NCBI GenBank assembly: GCA_019347795.1
Contig: JAHWKS010000163.1
Coordinates: forward strand, 1-8,648
DNA: 8,648 bases
Direction: 5' to 3'
Source of the DNA: Planctomycetota bacterium
Lineage (GTDB): Bacteria; Planctomycetota; Planctomycetia; Pirellulales; Pirellulaceae
The notes below the pieces were generated by a model, which worked only from the letters and a program-made list of their open reading frames with translations, ran no database searches and had not been told where the DNA came from. This document shows positions 1-6,364 of the stretch, piece by piece. The translations under genes were made by a program, and so were the position numbers. Numbering within the stretch: position 1 is the first letter of the stretch; each line of letters starts with the position of its first letter.

Positions 1-3000
1 GCGGCTGACGATCGAGCGGCGCCGCGAAGTCCGGTCGCTCCGGAAGAGGCGATCGAGCTGATGCGCCTGGCGCCGGGGCTGCGGGTGGAGCTGGTCGCGT
101 GCGAGCCGGAGGTGATCGACCCGGTCGCGGTGCGTTTCGACGCGCGAGGACGGATGTGGGTGGTGGAGATGCGCGACTATCCGCACGGACCGCCGGAGGG
201 AAAGCCGCCGCTGTCGAAGATTCGCATCTTAGAAGACCGCGACGGCGACGGCCGGTACCAGACGGGAACCACCTTCGCCGAAAACCTGCTCTTCGCCACC
301 GGCGTGCTGCCGTGGAGCGAGTCACCCACACTGGGCGCCTTCGTCACATTGGCGGGCAAGGTCGTTTACATGGAAGACACCGACGGCGACTTGAAAGCGG
401 ACCGAACGGAGACCTGGTACCACGGCTTCGCCGAAGAGAACCCGCAACTGCGGGCGAACCACCCGCGGCTGGGGATCGACGGTTCCATCTATATCGCCAA
501 TGGACTGCGGGGGGGCGCCGTGGTGGATGCCCGGCGGCCGGACGCTAAGCCGCTCTCGATCAGCGGGATGGATTTTCGTTTTGATCCGTTCACGCGCGAG
601 TTCGAAGCGGTGACCGGCGCGGGGCAGTTCGGACTCACGTTCGACGACTTTGGCGAGCGGTTCGTGTGCAGCAATCGCAACCCGCTCAAGCACATCGTGA
701 TCGAGGATCGCTACCTCCGCGGCAATCCCGCGGCCAGCGTCTCCTCTGCGACGCACGACGTGGCCGCCGCCGGCGAGGCATCGCGCATTTACCCGATCAG
801 CGAGTTCTGGACTACGTCGAACTTGCACGCCGGCCAATTCACCGCCGCCTGCGGCGTGTGCGTCTTCCGCGGCGATCGGTTGGGCGAGGCGTTCTACGGT
901 AACGGGTTCACCTGCGATCCCACAGGCAATCTTGTGCATCGCGAGGTGATGCAACCTCGCGGCGCCACGTTCCACAGTCAACCTGCCCGGGAGGGGATTG
1001 AGTTCCTCGCCTCCACGGATTCATGGTTTCGGCCGGTGAACCTCGAGGCCGGTCCCGACGGAGCGCTGTACGTCGTCGATATGCAGCGGGCGGTGATCGA
1101 GCATCCGCAGTTCATGCCGGAGGAGCTGAAGAGCCGTCCGGACCTCCGAGACGGCGATGATCGCGGCCGCATCTATCGCATCGTCGCGGAGAAGCCGTCG
1201 GACACGCCGCATCCGACGAACCTTGCGGAGATGCCGAGCGGCGAGCTGGTGAAGTTGCTGGAGCATCCTAACAGTTGGCAGCGGGAAACGGCGGCGCAAT
1301 TGCTGCGCCAGCGCGGCGTGGAGGACGTCGTCGAATCGTTGCAATCGCTCGCCGCCGAATCGTCCAATCCCGCCGCGCGGGCGCAGGCGCTGTGGCTCTT
1401 GGCGAGCGGGGGGCGTCAGCCCCCTGATGGTCAAGCGGCGATTGGTGGCGAGCCCATCCGGGGGCTGACGCCCCCCGCTCGCCAGAAAGTCCTGCTTCAG
1501 GCGATGGCCGACGATCATCCCCGTGTGCGGGAAGCGGCGGTTCGTCTGGCGGAGCCGCAACTGGCGCAATCGCAAACGCTGCGGGAGCGGGTGGTGAGCC
1601 TGGCGATGGACGAAGATCCACGCCTTCGCTTTCAGGTCGCTTTGTCCCTCGGATACCTCGAAGGCGAGGACGTTGTGCCGGCGCTGGTGGAGATCGCCGC
1701 TCGCGCCGCCGACGACGTGTGGACGCGGCGGGCGGTTTCGCTCTCGCTTAAAGATCGCGCGGCCGAGGCGCTGGTGAGATTGCTCGCGCATCCGTTGGAG
1801 ACGACTGCGAGGTCGCAGGACGGCTGGCTGGCGCTCATCGCCGAAACTGCGGCGCAGGCCGGGGCGGCCGGCGCCCAAGAAGAACGATTGAAGGCGATTC
1901 AGGCCCTTATGGACGTTGGCGGCGAAAACTCGCATCGCGTGCAACTCGTCTGCTTGAAAGCATTGGCCGAGGCGATGCGCCGCCGCGGCGAATCGCTCGA
2001 TGCGCTGGCGAACGAGTTGCCGGCCGGAACGAAGGCTGCCGTGGAAGACGTGTTCGCCACGGCGGCGCGAGTCGCGCAAGATCGCTCGGCGCCCGACGCG
2101 GCGCGAATCGAGGCGATCGAATTGTCGGCGCTGTCAGACGAATCTCAAGACGCCCTGGCGGCGCTCGCCCTCGAGGAACCGTCGCAGTCGGTGCGAGTGC
2201 GCGCCATCGGCGCGGCGGCCCGCAGCGGCGATCTCAATCTGTGGCGCGACCTGCTGACCCGCTTCCGCCGCGAGACTCCGGCGGTTCGCAGCGCCATTCT
2301 CGACGGCGCACTGGCCCGCGCGGAGCGAACGCACATCCTCCTCGATGAAATCGCCGCGGGACGCATTTCGCCCGGCGAAATTGACCAGCCGCGGATGAAC
2401 CGGCTGTTGCAGACTCGCGACTCGAAGCTCGCCCCGCGCGTGAAGCAGATTCTCGCCGACGCCATTCCCGCCGACCGGCAGAAGGTGCTGGCGGAGTACC
2501 AGGTTTCGCTCACGCTGGACAGCGATCCGCAGCGCGGCAAGACGATCTTCACCAAACACTGCGCCAACTGCCATCGCGTGGGCGACGTGGGCGTGGACGT
2601 GGCGCCCGACATCTCCGACTCGCGCGTGAAGAAGCCCGAGCAGATTCTCACCGACGTGCTCCAGCCCAACCGGGCCATCGACGCCAACTTCGTCAGTTAC
2701 TCCGTCATCACCGCCGACGGGCAGGTGCTGACGGGCATCCTCGCCAGCGAAACGGGCGCCTCGATCACGCTCAAGCAGCCCGAGGGAAAGACGGTCACCC
2801 TGGCCCGGGATGAGATCGAAGAGCTGCGCTCCAACGGCGTTTCGCTCATGCCCGAGGGGCTGGAGCAGGACATCCCGCCGCAGGACATGGCGGACGTGAT
2901 CGCCTTCATCAAGAACTGGCGATACCTCGACGGCCGCATCCCGCTGGGGGACGGCGCGAAAGTCGCGCCTCCTGACATCGGCCGGATGCAGGCGGAGGCG

Positions 3001-4497
3001 ATGGAGAGTGGCGTCGCCGAGTGGGGCCGCTGGGGCGCCGATCCGCGGAAATACTCGTCGTGGACCAATCACAGCAACCGCCTCGTTCCCGTCTATGCGT
3101 TCGGCATCGCGCTGGATGAGGTTCGCAAGCAGAATGCCTATCACGACGCCGCCCGGCTGGAGAAGCTTTACGGCCGGACGCCCCAAGGAACCCTCAATCC
3201 CGAGGCGGCGTACTTCGATCAGACGGCGATGTACGATTTGCAGCAGCAGGCGATCGCGGCGGGAAAGAAGCACATTGTCCTCGTGATCTTCGACGGCATG
3301 GACTGGCAGACTACCGCCGCCGCGGCGCACTACCGATCGGGCCGGGTTTACAAAGATGGCCGCGGCTCGGGGCTGCTCTTCCAGGACTATCGCGGCGTGG
3401 AGACGGACTACGGCTTTTTCGTCACCAGCCCGTACAGCAGCTCGGAGGGGGTGGATGTGAACGCGCAGACCGTGGCCGACGCGAGTGGCGGTGAGTGGGG
3501 CGGGTATGACGCCTCGCTTGGCGGCGGCCGGCCGTGGGAGGCGCCCCGCGATTCGCAGTACCTGCTCGGCCGCAATCGCAGCCGGCCGCACGCGGTGACC
3601 GACTCCGCCTCATCCGCCACGTCGCTCACGGCGGGCATCAAGACGTACAACGCCGCCATCAACGTGGCGCCGGACGGCTCACAGGTTACGCCGATCGCAC
3701 GGCGGCTGCAGAGCGAGCGCGGCTTCGCCATCGGCGTGGTCACGAGCGTTCCCATCAGCCACGCCACGCCGGCGTGTGCCTATTCGAACAACGTCTCACG
3801 GAATGACTATCAGGACCTGACGCGCGATTTGCTGGGATTGCCCTCGATCGCCCATCGCCGCGAGCCGCTCGCCGGCGTGGACGTGCTGCTGGGCGGCGGC
3901 TGGGGCGAGACGAAGGAAGTCGATAAGGCGCAGGGCGCCAACTTCATTCCCGGCAATCGGTACCTATCTCTCGAAGATCGCAGCCGCATCGACGCCGCTC
4001 ACGGCGGCCGATACGTCGTCGCCGAGCGCACCTCCGGCCAGAGCGGCGCCAAGCTGCTGGAGGCGGCGGCCGAGCAGGCGGTCGGAGAACAACGCCGGCT
4101 GTTCGGATTCTTCGGCGTCCGGCGCGGACATCTTCCCTTCCAGACGGCCGACGGAGAATACGATCCCGTCGCCGGCGTGAATCCGGCCGAGCAATACACG
4201 CCGGCCGACGTGGCCGAAAATCCGACGCTGGCCGACATGACCCGCGCCGCCCTGACGGTATTGGAGAACGATCCCGACGGATTCTGGCTGATGGTTGAGC
4301 CGGGGGACGTGGACTGGGCCAATCACGACAACAACCTCGACAATTCGATCGGGGCGGTGCTCAGCGGCGACGACGCCTTCTGCGCGATCATCGAATGGGT
4401 CGAAGCCCGCGACGCCTGGGACGACACCGCGGTCATCGTCACCGCCGACCACGGCCACTTCCTCGTGCTGGAGCGGCCGGAGGCGCTGGCGCATTGA
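1..4497 (+). CDS. PVC-type dehydrogenase / HEAT / heme-binding CxxCH protein fused to a C-terminal alkaline phosphatase (5' partial)
   Basis: Residues are numbered from ATG 61, but the frame is open back to base 1. The 20 codons before ATG 61 (ending PVAPEEAIEL) read like the usual lead-in to this domain, so ATG 61 is internal and the start, probably with a signal peptide, is off the window. Modules in order: residues about 1-379, a propeller-like PVC dehydrogenase domain (WVVEMRDYP near the start, GRIYRIV at its end) with two Asp-rich calcium-type loops (DGDG at 61-64, DTDGD at 106-110); about 391-790, HEAT/armadillo-like helical repeats; about 819-955, a mono-heme c domain; about 970-1478, a PhoA-type phosphatase. 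The first three modules form a common planctomycete architecture of unknown substrate, thought to be exported redox enzymes. The phosphatase tail is the unusual part. The HEAT array carries an in-frame palindromic insert. The gene ends 3 bp from a convergent gene. Family assignment is firm; substrate and physiological role are unknown. Confidence 0.9.
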   Translation, partial: AADDRAAPRSPVAPEEAIELMRLAPGLRVELVACEPEVIDPVAVRFDARGRMWVVEMRDYPHGPPEGKPPLSKIRILEDRDGDGRYQTGTTFAENLLFATGVLPWSESPTLGAFVTLAGKVVYMEDTDGDLKADRTETWYHGFAEENPQLRANHPRLGIDGSIYIANGLRGGAVVDARRPDAKPLSISGMDFRFDPFTREFEAVTGAGQFGLTFDDFGERFVCSNRNPLKHIVIEDRYLRGNPAASVSSATHDVAAAGEASRIYPISEFWTTSNLHAGQFTAACGVCVFRGDRLGEAFYGNGFTCDPTGNLVHREVMQPRGATFHSQPAREGIEFLASTDSWFRPVNLEAGPDGALYVVDMQRAVIEHPQFMPEELKSRPDLRDGDDRGRIYRIVAEKPSDTPHPTNLAEMPSGELVKLLEHPNSWQRETAAQLLRQRGVEDVVESLQSLAAESSNPAARAQALWLLASGGRQPPDGQAAIGGEPIRGLTPPARQKVLLQAMADDHPRVREAAVRLAEPQLAQSQTLRERVVSLAMDEDPRLRFQVALSLGYLEGEDVVPALVEIAARAADDVWTRRAVSLSLKDRAAEALVRLLAHPLETTARSQDGWLALIAETAAQAGAAGAQEERLKAIQALMDVGGENSHRVQLVCLKALAEAMRRRGESLDALANELPAGTKAAVEDVFATAARVAQDRSAPDAARIEAIELSALSDESQDALAALALEEPSQSVRVRAIGAAARSGDLNLWRDLLTRFRRETPAVRSAILDGALARAERTHILLDEIAAGRISPGEIDQPRMNRLLQTRDSKLAPRVKQILADAIPADRQKVLAEYQVSLTLDSDPQRGKTIFTKHCANCHRVGDVGVDVAPDISDSRVKKPEQILTDVLQPNRAIDANFVSYSVITADGQVLTGILASETGASITLKQPEGKTVTLARDEIEELRSNGVSLMPEGLEQDIPPQDMADVIAFIKNWRYLDGRIPLGDGAKVAPPDIGRMQAEAMESGVAEWGRWGADPRKYSSWTNHSNRLVPVYAFGIALDEVRKQNAYHDAARLEKLYGRTPQGTLNPEAAYFDQTAMYDLQQQAIAAGKKHIVLVIFDGMDWQTTAAAAHYRSGRVYKDGRGSGLLFQDYRGVETDYGFFVTSPYSSSEGVDVNAQTVADASGGEWGGYDASLGGGRPWEAPRDSQYLLGRNRSRPHAVTDSASSATSLTAGIKTYNAAINVAPDGSQVTPIARRLQSERGFAIGVVTSVPISHATPACAYSNNVSRNDYQDLTRDLLGLPSIAHRREPLAGVDVLLGGGWGETKEVDKAQGANFIPGNRYLSLEDRSRIDAAHGGRYVVAERTSGQSGAKLLEAAAEQAVGEQRRLFGFFGVRRGHLPFQTADGEYDPVAGVNPAEQYTPADVAENPTLADMTRAALTVLENDPDGFWLMVEPGDVDWANHDNNLDNSIGAVLSGDDAFCAIIEWVEARDAWDDTAVIVTADHGHFLVLERPEALAH
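1400..1484. repeat. Large imperfect palindrome, in frame inside the HEAT-repeat coding region
   Basis: The left arm 1400-1430 and right arm 1454-1484 are reverse complements over 31 bp with a single mismatch (T1425 opposite C1459), separated by a 23-nt spacer at 1431-1453. The arms contain GGGGGGCGTCAGCCCCC and its complement. The element is translated without a break as SGGRQPPDG...RGLTPPAR. It interrupts a HEAT repeat between ALWLL and LLQAMADDHP, in what should be an inter-helix loop. It behaves like a dispersed REP/MITE-type palindromic repeat tolerated within a protein. The inserted peptide would be about 28 residues. Palindrome directly seen; mobility inferred. Confidence 0.85.
2515..2940 (+). 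other. Mono-heme cytochrome c-like domain inside the giant CDS
   Basis: The heme-attachment motif C-A-N-C-H is encoded at 2560-2574 (residues 834-838) after the typical lead-in DPQRGKTIFTKH. The likely distal Met ligand lies in SLMPEGLEQ (Met codon 2848-2850, residue 930). The segment closes with the helix DMADVIAFIKNW. This order matches the planctomycete 'putative heme-binding domain' that normally ends such proteins. Here translation continues past it. Covalent c-type heme attachment implies export to the periplasmic side. The assignment rests on motifs only. Confidence 0.88.
2970..4494 (+). other. PhoA-type alkaline phosphatase domain at the C-terminus of the giant CDS
   Basis: Residues about 970-1478 hydrolyse phosphomonoesters by family assignment. 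Residues aligning with E. coli PhoA (its numbering in brackets) are: Asp1078 in FDGMD [D51]; Asp1181 and nucleophile Ser1182 in TDSASSAT [D101, S102]; Thr1236 [T155] and Arg1247 [R166], with the spacing of 11 conserved; Glu1413, Asp1418 and His1422 in VEPGDVDWANH [E322, D327, H331], spacing conserved; Asp1463 and His1464 in TADHGH [D369, H370]. Positions 153 and 328 are His1234 and Trp1419, as I recall for the Thermotoga maritima enzyme, not Asp/Lys as in E. coli. The protein stops 14 residues after His1464, so no counterpart of zinc ligand His412 is found where it would be expected. The stretch about 985-1070 (AEWGRWGADP, SSWTNHSNRL) looks like the N-terminal extension of a planctomycete phosphatase subfamily, by memory only. 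Confidence 0.88.
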
Positions 4498-4500
4498 GAT

Positions 4501-4959
4501 TCACGACCGGATGGTCATGATCGTGATGGCGAAGCCGTTGTAGTCGGTGCGCTCCCGCGGCGACCAGCCGAGCTCGCCGTAGAGCTTTTCCTGGTCGAGT
4601 GTGAAGAGATAGAGCGTCTCGAACTGCAGGCGCCAGGCCTCTTCGACGACGCGCTGCACGAGGCGGCTGCCGATGCCTCGGCGGCGATGCTCCGGCGCGA
4701 CAAAGACGCTCGCCAGCCACGGTGTCAGCTCCGGTCGCGTCGGCAGGTCGTGCGCGACGAGGCTGGCGGAGCCGAGAGGATGATCGTCCTCCACGGCGAC
4801 GAAGGTGCTGGGAATCGGCCCCTCATGGAGACTGCGCTGCATCCGCTCAACGCGGGCCTCCAGCGTGTTCTGCGGATTCAGCTCCCCCCACTGCGCATGA
4901 TGCCACGCCGCAAGCGTTGGTACGAACTCAGGGCGACTTCGAAGGTCCTCGATTTGCAT
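4501..4959 (-). CDS. GNAT family N-acetyltransferase
   Basis: A 152-residue protein of typical single-domain GNAT length. It should transfer an acetyl group from acetyl-CoA to an amine; the substrate cannot be read from the sequence. The acetyl-CoA-binding motif A is at residues 83-100 (ASVFVAPEHRRRGIGSRL), with the RRRGIG pyrophosphate loop at 92-97. It follows the strand GSASLVAH at 63-70 and precedes the motif B region YLFTLDQEKLYGELGW (117-132). The frame runs further upstream to a TTG at 5025, but that segment only translates a hairpin repeat. ATG 4959 has a strong Shine-Dalgarno sequence (GGGAG, 5 nt spacing), so I chose it. The stop is 3 bp from the stop of the convergent giant gene. 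It lies 75 bp after the phosphodiesterase gene and may be the last gene of that transcript. Cytoplasmic; no signal peptide or membrane segment. Confidence 0.88.
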   Translation of the reverse strand: MQIEDLRSRPEFVPTLAAWHHAQWGELNPQNTLEARVERMQRSLHEGPIPSTFVAVEDDHPLGSASLVAHDLPTRPELTPWLASVFVAPEHRRRGIGSRLVQRVVEEAWRLQFETLYLFTLDQEKLYGELGWSPRERTDYNGFAITIMTIRS

Positions 4960-4962
4960 GAA

Positions 4963-4980
4963 AGCTCCCGTAGCTCCCGT
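4963..4980 (-). repeat. Tandem 9-bp duplication carrying the GNAT ribosome binding site
   Basis: Two exact adjacent copies of AGCTCCCGT on the plus strand (4963-4971 and 4972-4980). On the coding strand each copy supplies GGGAG. The copy nearest the ATG ends 5 nt from it (good spacing), and the other is 14 nt away. This both fixes the GNAT start at 4959 and gives a slippage-prone tandem at its ribosome binding site. Confidence 0.8.
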
Positions 4981-4983
4981 AGG

Positions 4984-5010
4984 GTGGGACAAGCGGTAGC
5001 GCAGTCCCAC
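4984..5010. repeat. Intergenic hairpin repeat between the phosphodiesterase and GNAT genes
   Basis: GTGGGAC (4984-4990) and GTCCCAC (5004-5010) form a perfect 7-bp stem. An inner GCG/CGC pairing (4993-4995 with 5000-5002) can extend it over a small internal loop and a GTAG loop. No T-tract follows on either strand, so it is not a classic intrinsic terminator. The unit GTAGGGTGGGACAAGCG resembles, from memory, a dispersed intergenic repeat in planctomycete genomes. It lies just downstream of the phosphodiesterase stop and upstream of the GNAT ribosome binding site, where it could stabilise or attenuate the transcript. Confidence 0.6.
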
Positions 5011-5034
5011 GCGCGTGAACTTCAACCGGCGCGC

Positions 5035-6360
5035 TCAAATGCCGAACTGGCGAAGAACCAGGTCAGCGATGTGCAGGTCGGCGGTCGATCGTTCGACGAA
5101 CACGCCGCGCTGCGAGGAGAGCAGCACGCCGCGCTGCCAGTCGTGCGCGGCCGGCGCCCCGTGCGAGCCTTTCACCAGCGTCGCATCCAGCGGGATGCTC
5201 TTGCTCGCCGGGTCGAAGTGCAGCTCCACCGGATCGTAGCCGGGCTTGCGATGGATATCGACGGTGCGGGCGAACGCCGGCGCTCGCGCATCGTCGAGCC
5301 AGTAGTAATACGCCTGCCAACTGTTGGGGGTGGAAATGAGGATCACGTCCCCGGCGCGCTCGTGCCGCAGATTGTACTTGCCGCGATCCTCGACGGCCAA
5401 TACTTCGGCGATGCCTTCCCGGTCCTGAAAGAGGCCCATGACCTGCTTGACCGTCGCGGAGTGGACGTTCTTCACGTACACGTGGGAGAATTGGTGATCC
5501 ACCAACGCCCAGGCGCGGCTGGCGGCGAAGTCGATTACTTCCCCCTCCTCGTCGCGAACTGCGAGCAAGCCGGCCTCTCGCAGCACCCGGTTGGGATACG
5601 TCACGTGATCGACCGGCGTGATGACGTACTCGCTGGCCGCCAGCCAGAGCAAGTTCGCATCCTGATACGCCTCGTGAAACCCGTCGATGAGCCGGCCGAG
5701 CGAATCGTCCAATTCGCCCAGCGCCGCGATCGCCGCGGGGCTGTCGGGGCCGGTCCGCTGGGCGGCGTAATCGAGGTGCGGAAGGTAGAGGAAAAAGAAG
5801 TTCGGCCGGAACCGCCGGGCGGCGATGATCGCGGAATCGGCGATCCACGCGGTAGCTTTGATGTTCGCCAGCGGTCCCCAGAAGTGCTGCAAGGGGAAGT
5901 GGCCCAGGGCGTCCCGCAGCCCGCCGTACAGCTCGGACGGCCTCGTGTAGCACCAGAGCGACTCGGAGCCGTCGGGGTTGTGCACGGGGGCCGGCATGCA
6001 GACGTAGTCGGCGCCGCTCCCCTTGCTGAGCATCGGGAACCAGACCGCCGACGTGAGCCGCCCGTCGTGCTCGTGCATCAGGTCCCAAATCTGCGGGGCG
6101 GTGATTGTGTCGTTCCACGCCGTCCACATCTCGACTTCCTGCCGCTCCCGCCAATAGAAGCCGTTGGCCACCACGCCGTGCTCTTCGGGGGTGCGGCCGG
6201 TGAGCATCGTCGCCTGCACGGGCCAGGTCACCGCGGGAAAGCTCGGCGCCAGTGGCGCGCGGTCGCCCCCTTTCACGAGCGACGAAAGTCGCGGCATCTT
6301 CTCGAGATCCTGGCCGCGAAGGCCGGGAATCGAGAGCAGAATCACATGGTCGGACATCAT
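5035..6360 (-). CDS. Type I phosphodiesterase / nucleotide pyrophosphatase-like protein (EboF-like)
   Basis: A 441-residue alkaline-phosphatase-superfamily protein of the nucleotide pyrophosphatase/phosphodiesterase type. Recognisable blocks are: [10 protein letters not shown] (10-19), where canonical members have an Asp metal ligand; [15 protein letters not shown] (41-55), whose Thr45 sits where the nucleophile is expected; [30 protein letters not shown] (191-207) with Asp197; ASEYVITPV (242-250) in place of the usual [15 protein letters not shown] (287-296); [11 protein letters not shown] and [16 protein letters not shown] (365-380); and KGSHGAP with His400. It has no evident signal peptide. 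It starts 4 bp after the prenyltransferase stop and lacks a clear Shine-Dalgarno sequence, so translational coupling is likely. Two adjacent ATGs (6360 and 6357) are possible starts. By family and neighbour it matches the F component of ebo clusters. Catalytic activity is uncertain because several canonical metal ligands are replaced. Confidence 0.86.
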   Translation of the reverse strand: MMSDHVILLSIPGLRGQDLEKMPRLSSLVKGGDRAPLAPSFPAVTWPVQATMLTGRTPEEHGVVANGFYWRERQEVEMWTAWNDTITAPQIWDLMHEHDGRLTSAVWFPMLSKGSGADYVCMPAPVHNPDGSESLWCYTRPSELYGGLRDALGHFPLQHFWGPLANIKATAWIADSAIIAARRFRPNFFFLYLPHLDYAAQRTGPDSPAAIAALGELDDSLGRLIDGFHEAYQDANLLWLAASEYVITPVDHVTYPNRVLREAGLLAVRDEEGEVIDFAASRAWALVDHQFSHVYVKNVHSATVKQVMGLFQDREGIAEVLAVEDRGKYNLRHERAGDVILISTPNSWQAYYYWLDDARAPAFARTVDIHRKPGYDPVELHFDPASKSIPLDATLVKGSHGAPAAHDWQRGVLLSSQRGVFVERSTADLHIADLVLRQFGI

Positions 6361-6364
6361 TCAA

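Noticed and set aside
61..63. ATG 61 as the start of the giant gene
   Set aside because: The frame is open upstream to base 1 and those codons (PVAPEEAIEL) are typical family sequence leading into the domain; no signal peptide follows ATG 61.
1400..1484. Interpretation as an intrinsic terminator or CRISPR unit
   Set aside because: It is inside an uninterrupted coding frame, has no T-tract, and is a single inverted repeat, not an array.
1021..2079. Minus-strand open frame of 352 codons containing an SGGRQPPDG...RGLTPPAR peptide
   Set aside because: The peptide appears on both strands only because the repeat is palindromic; the rest is antisense to the HEAT array.
2134..3591. Minus-strand open frame of 485 codons
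   Set aside because: Antisense to the HEAT, heme and phosphatase modules of the giant gene, with no family motif; a codon-bias shadow.
4498..4560. Frameshifted continuation of the phosphatase past its stop
   Set aside because: Translating all plus frames downstream gives only antisense GNAT sequence, with no phosphatase-like HTG or similar motif.
4960..5025. N-terminal extension of the GNAT protein from a TTG at 5025
   Set aside because: The extension merely translates the hairpin repeat and tandem duplication, whereas ATG 4959 has a well-spaced GGGAG.
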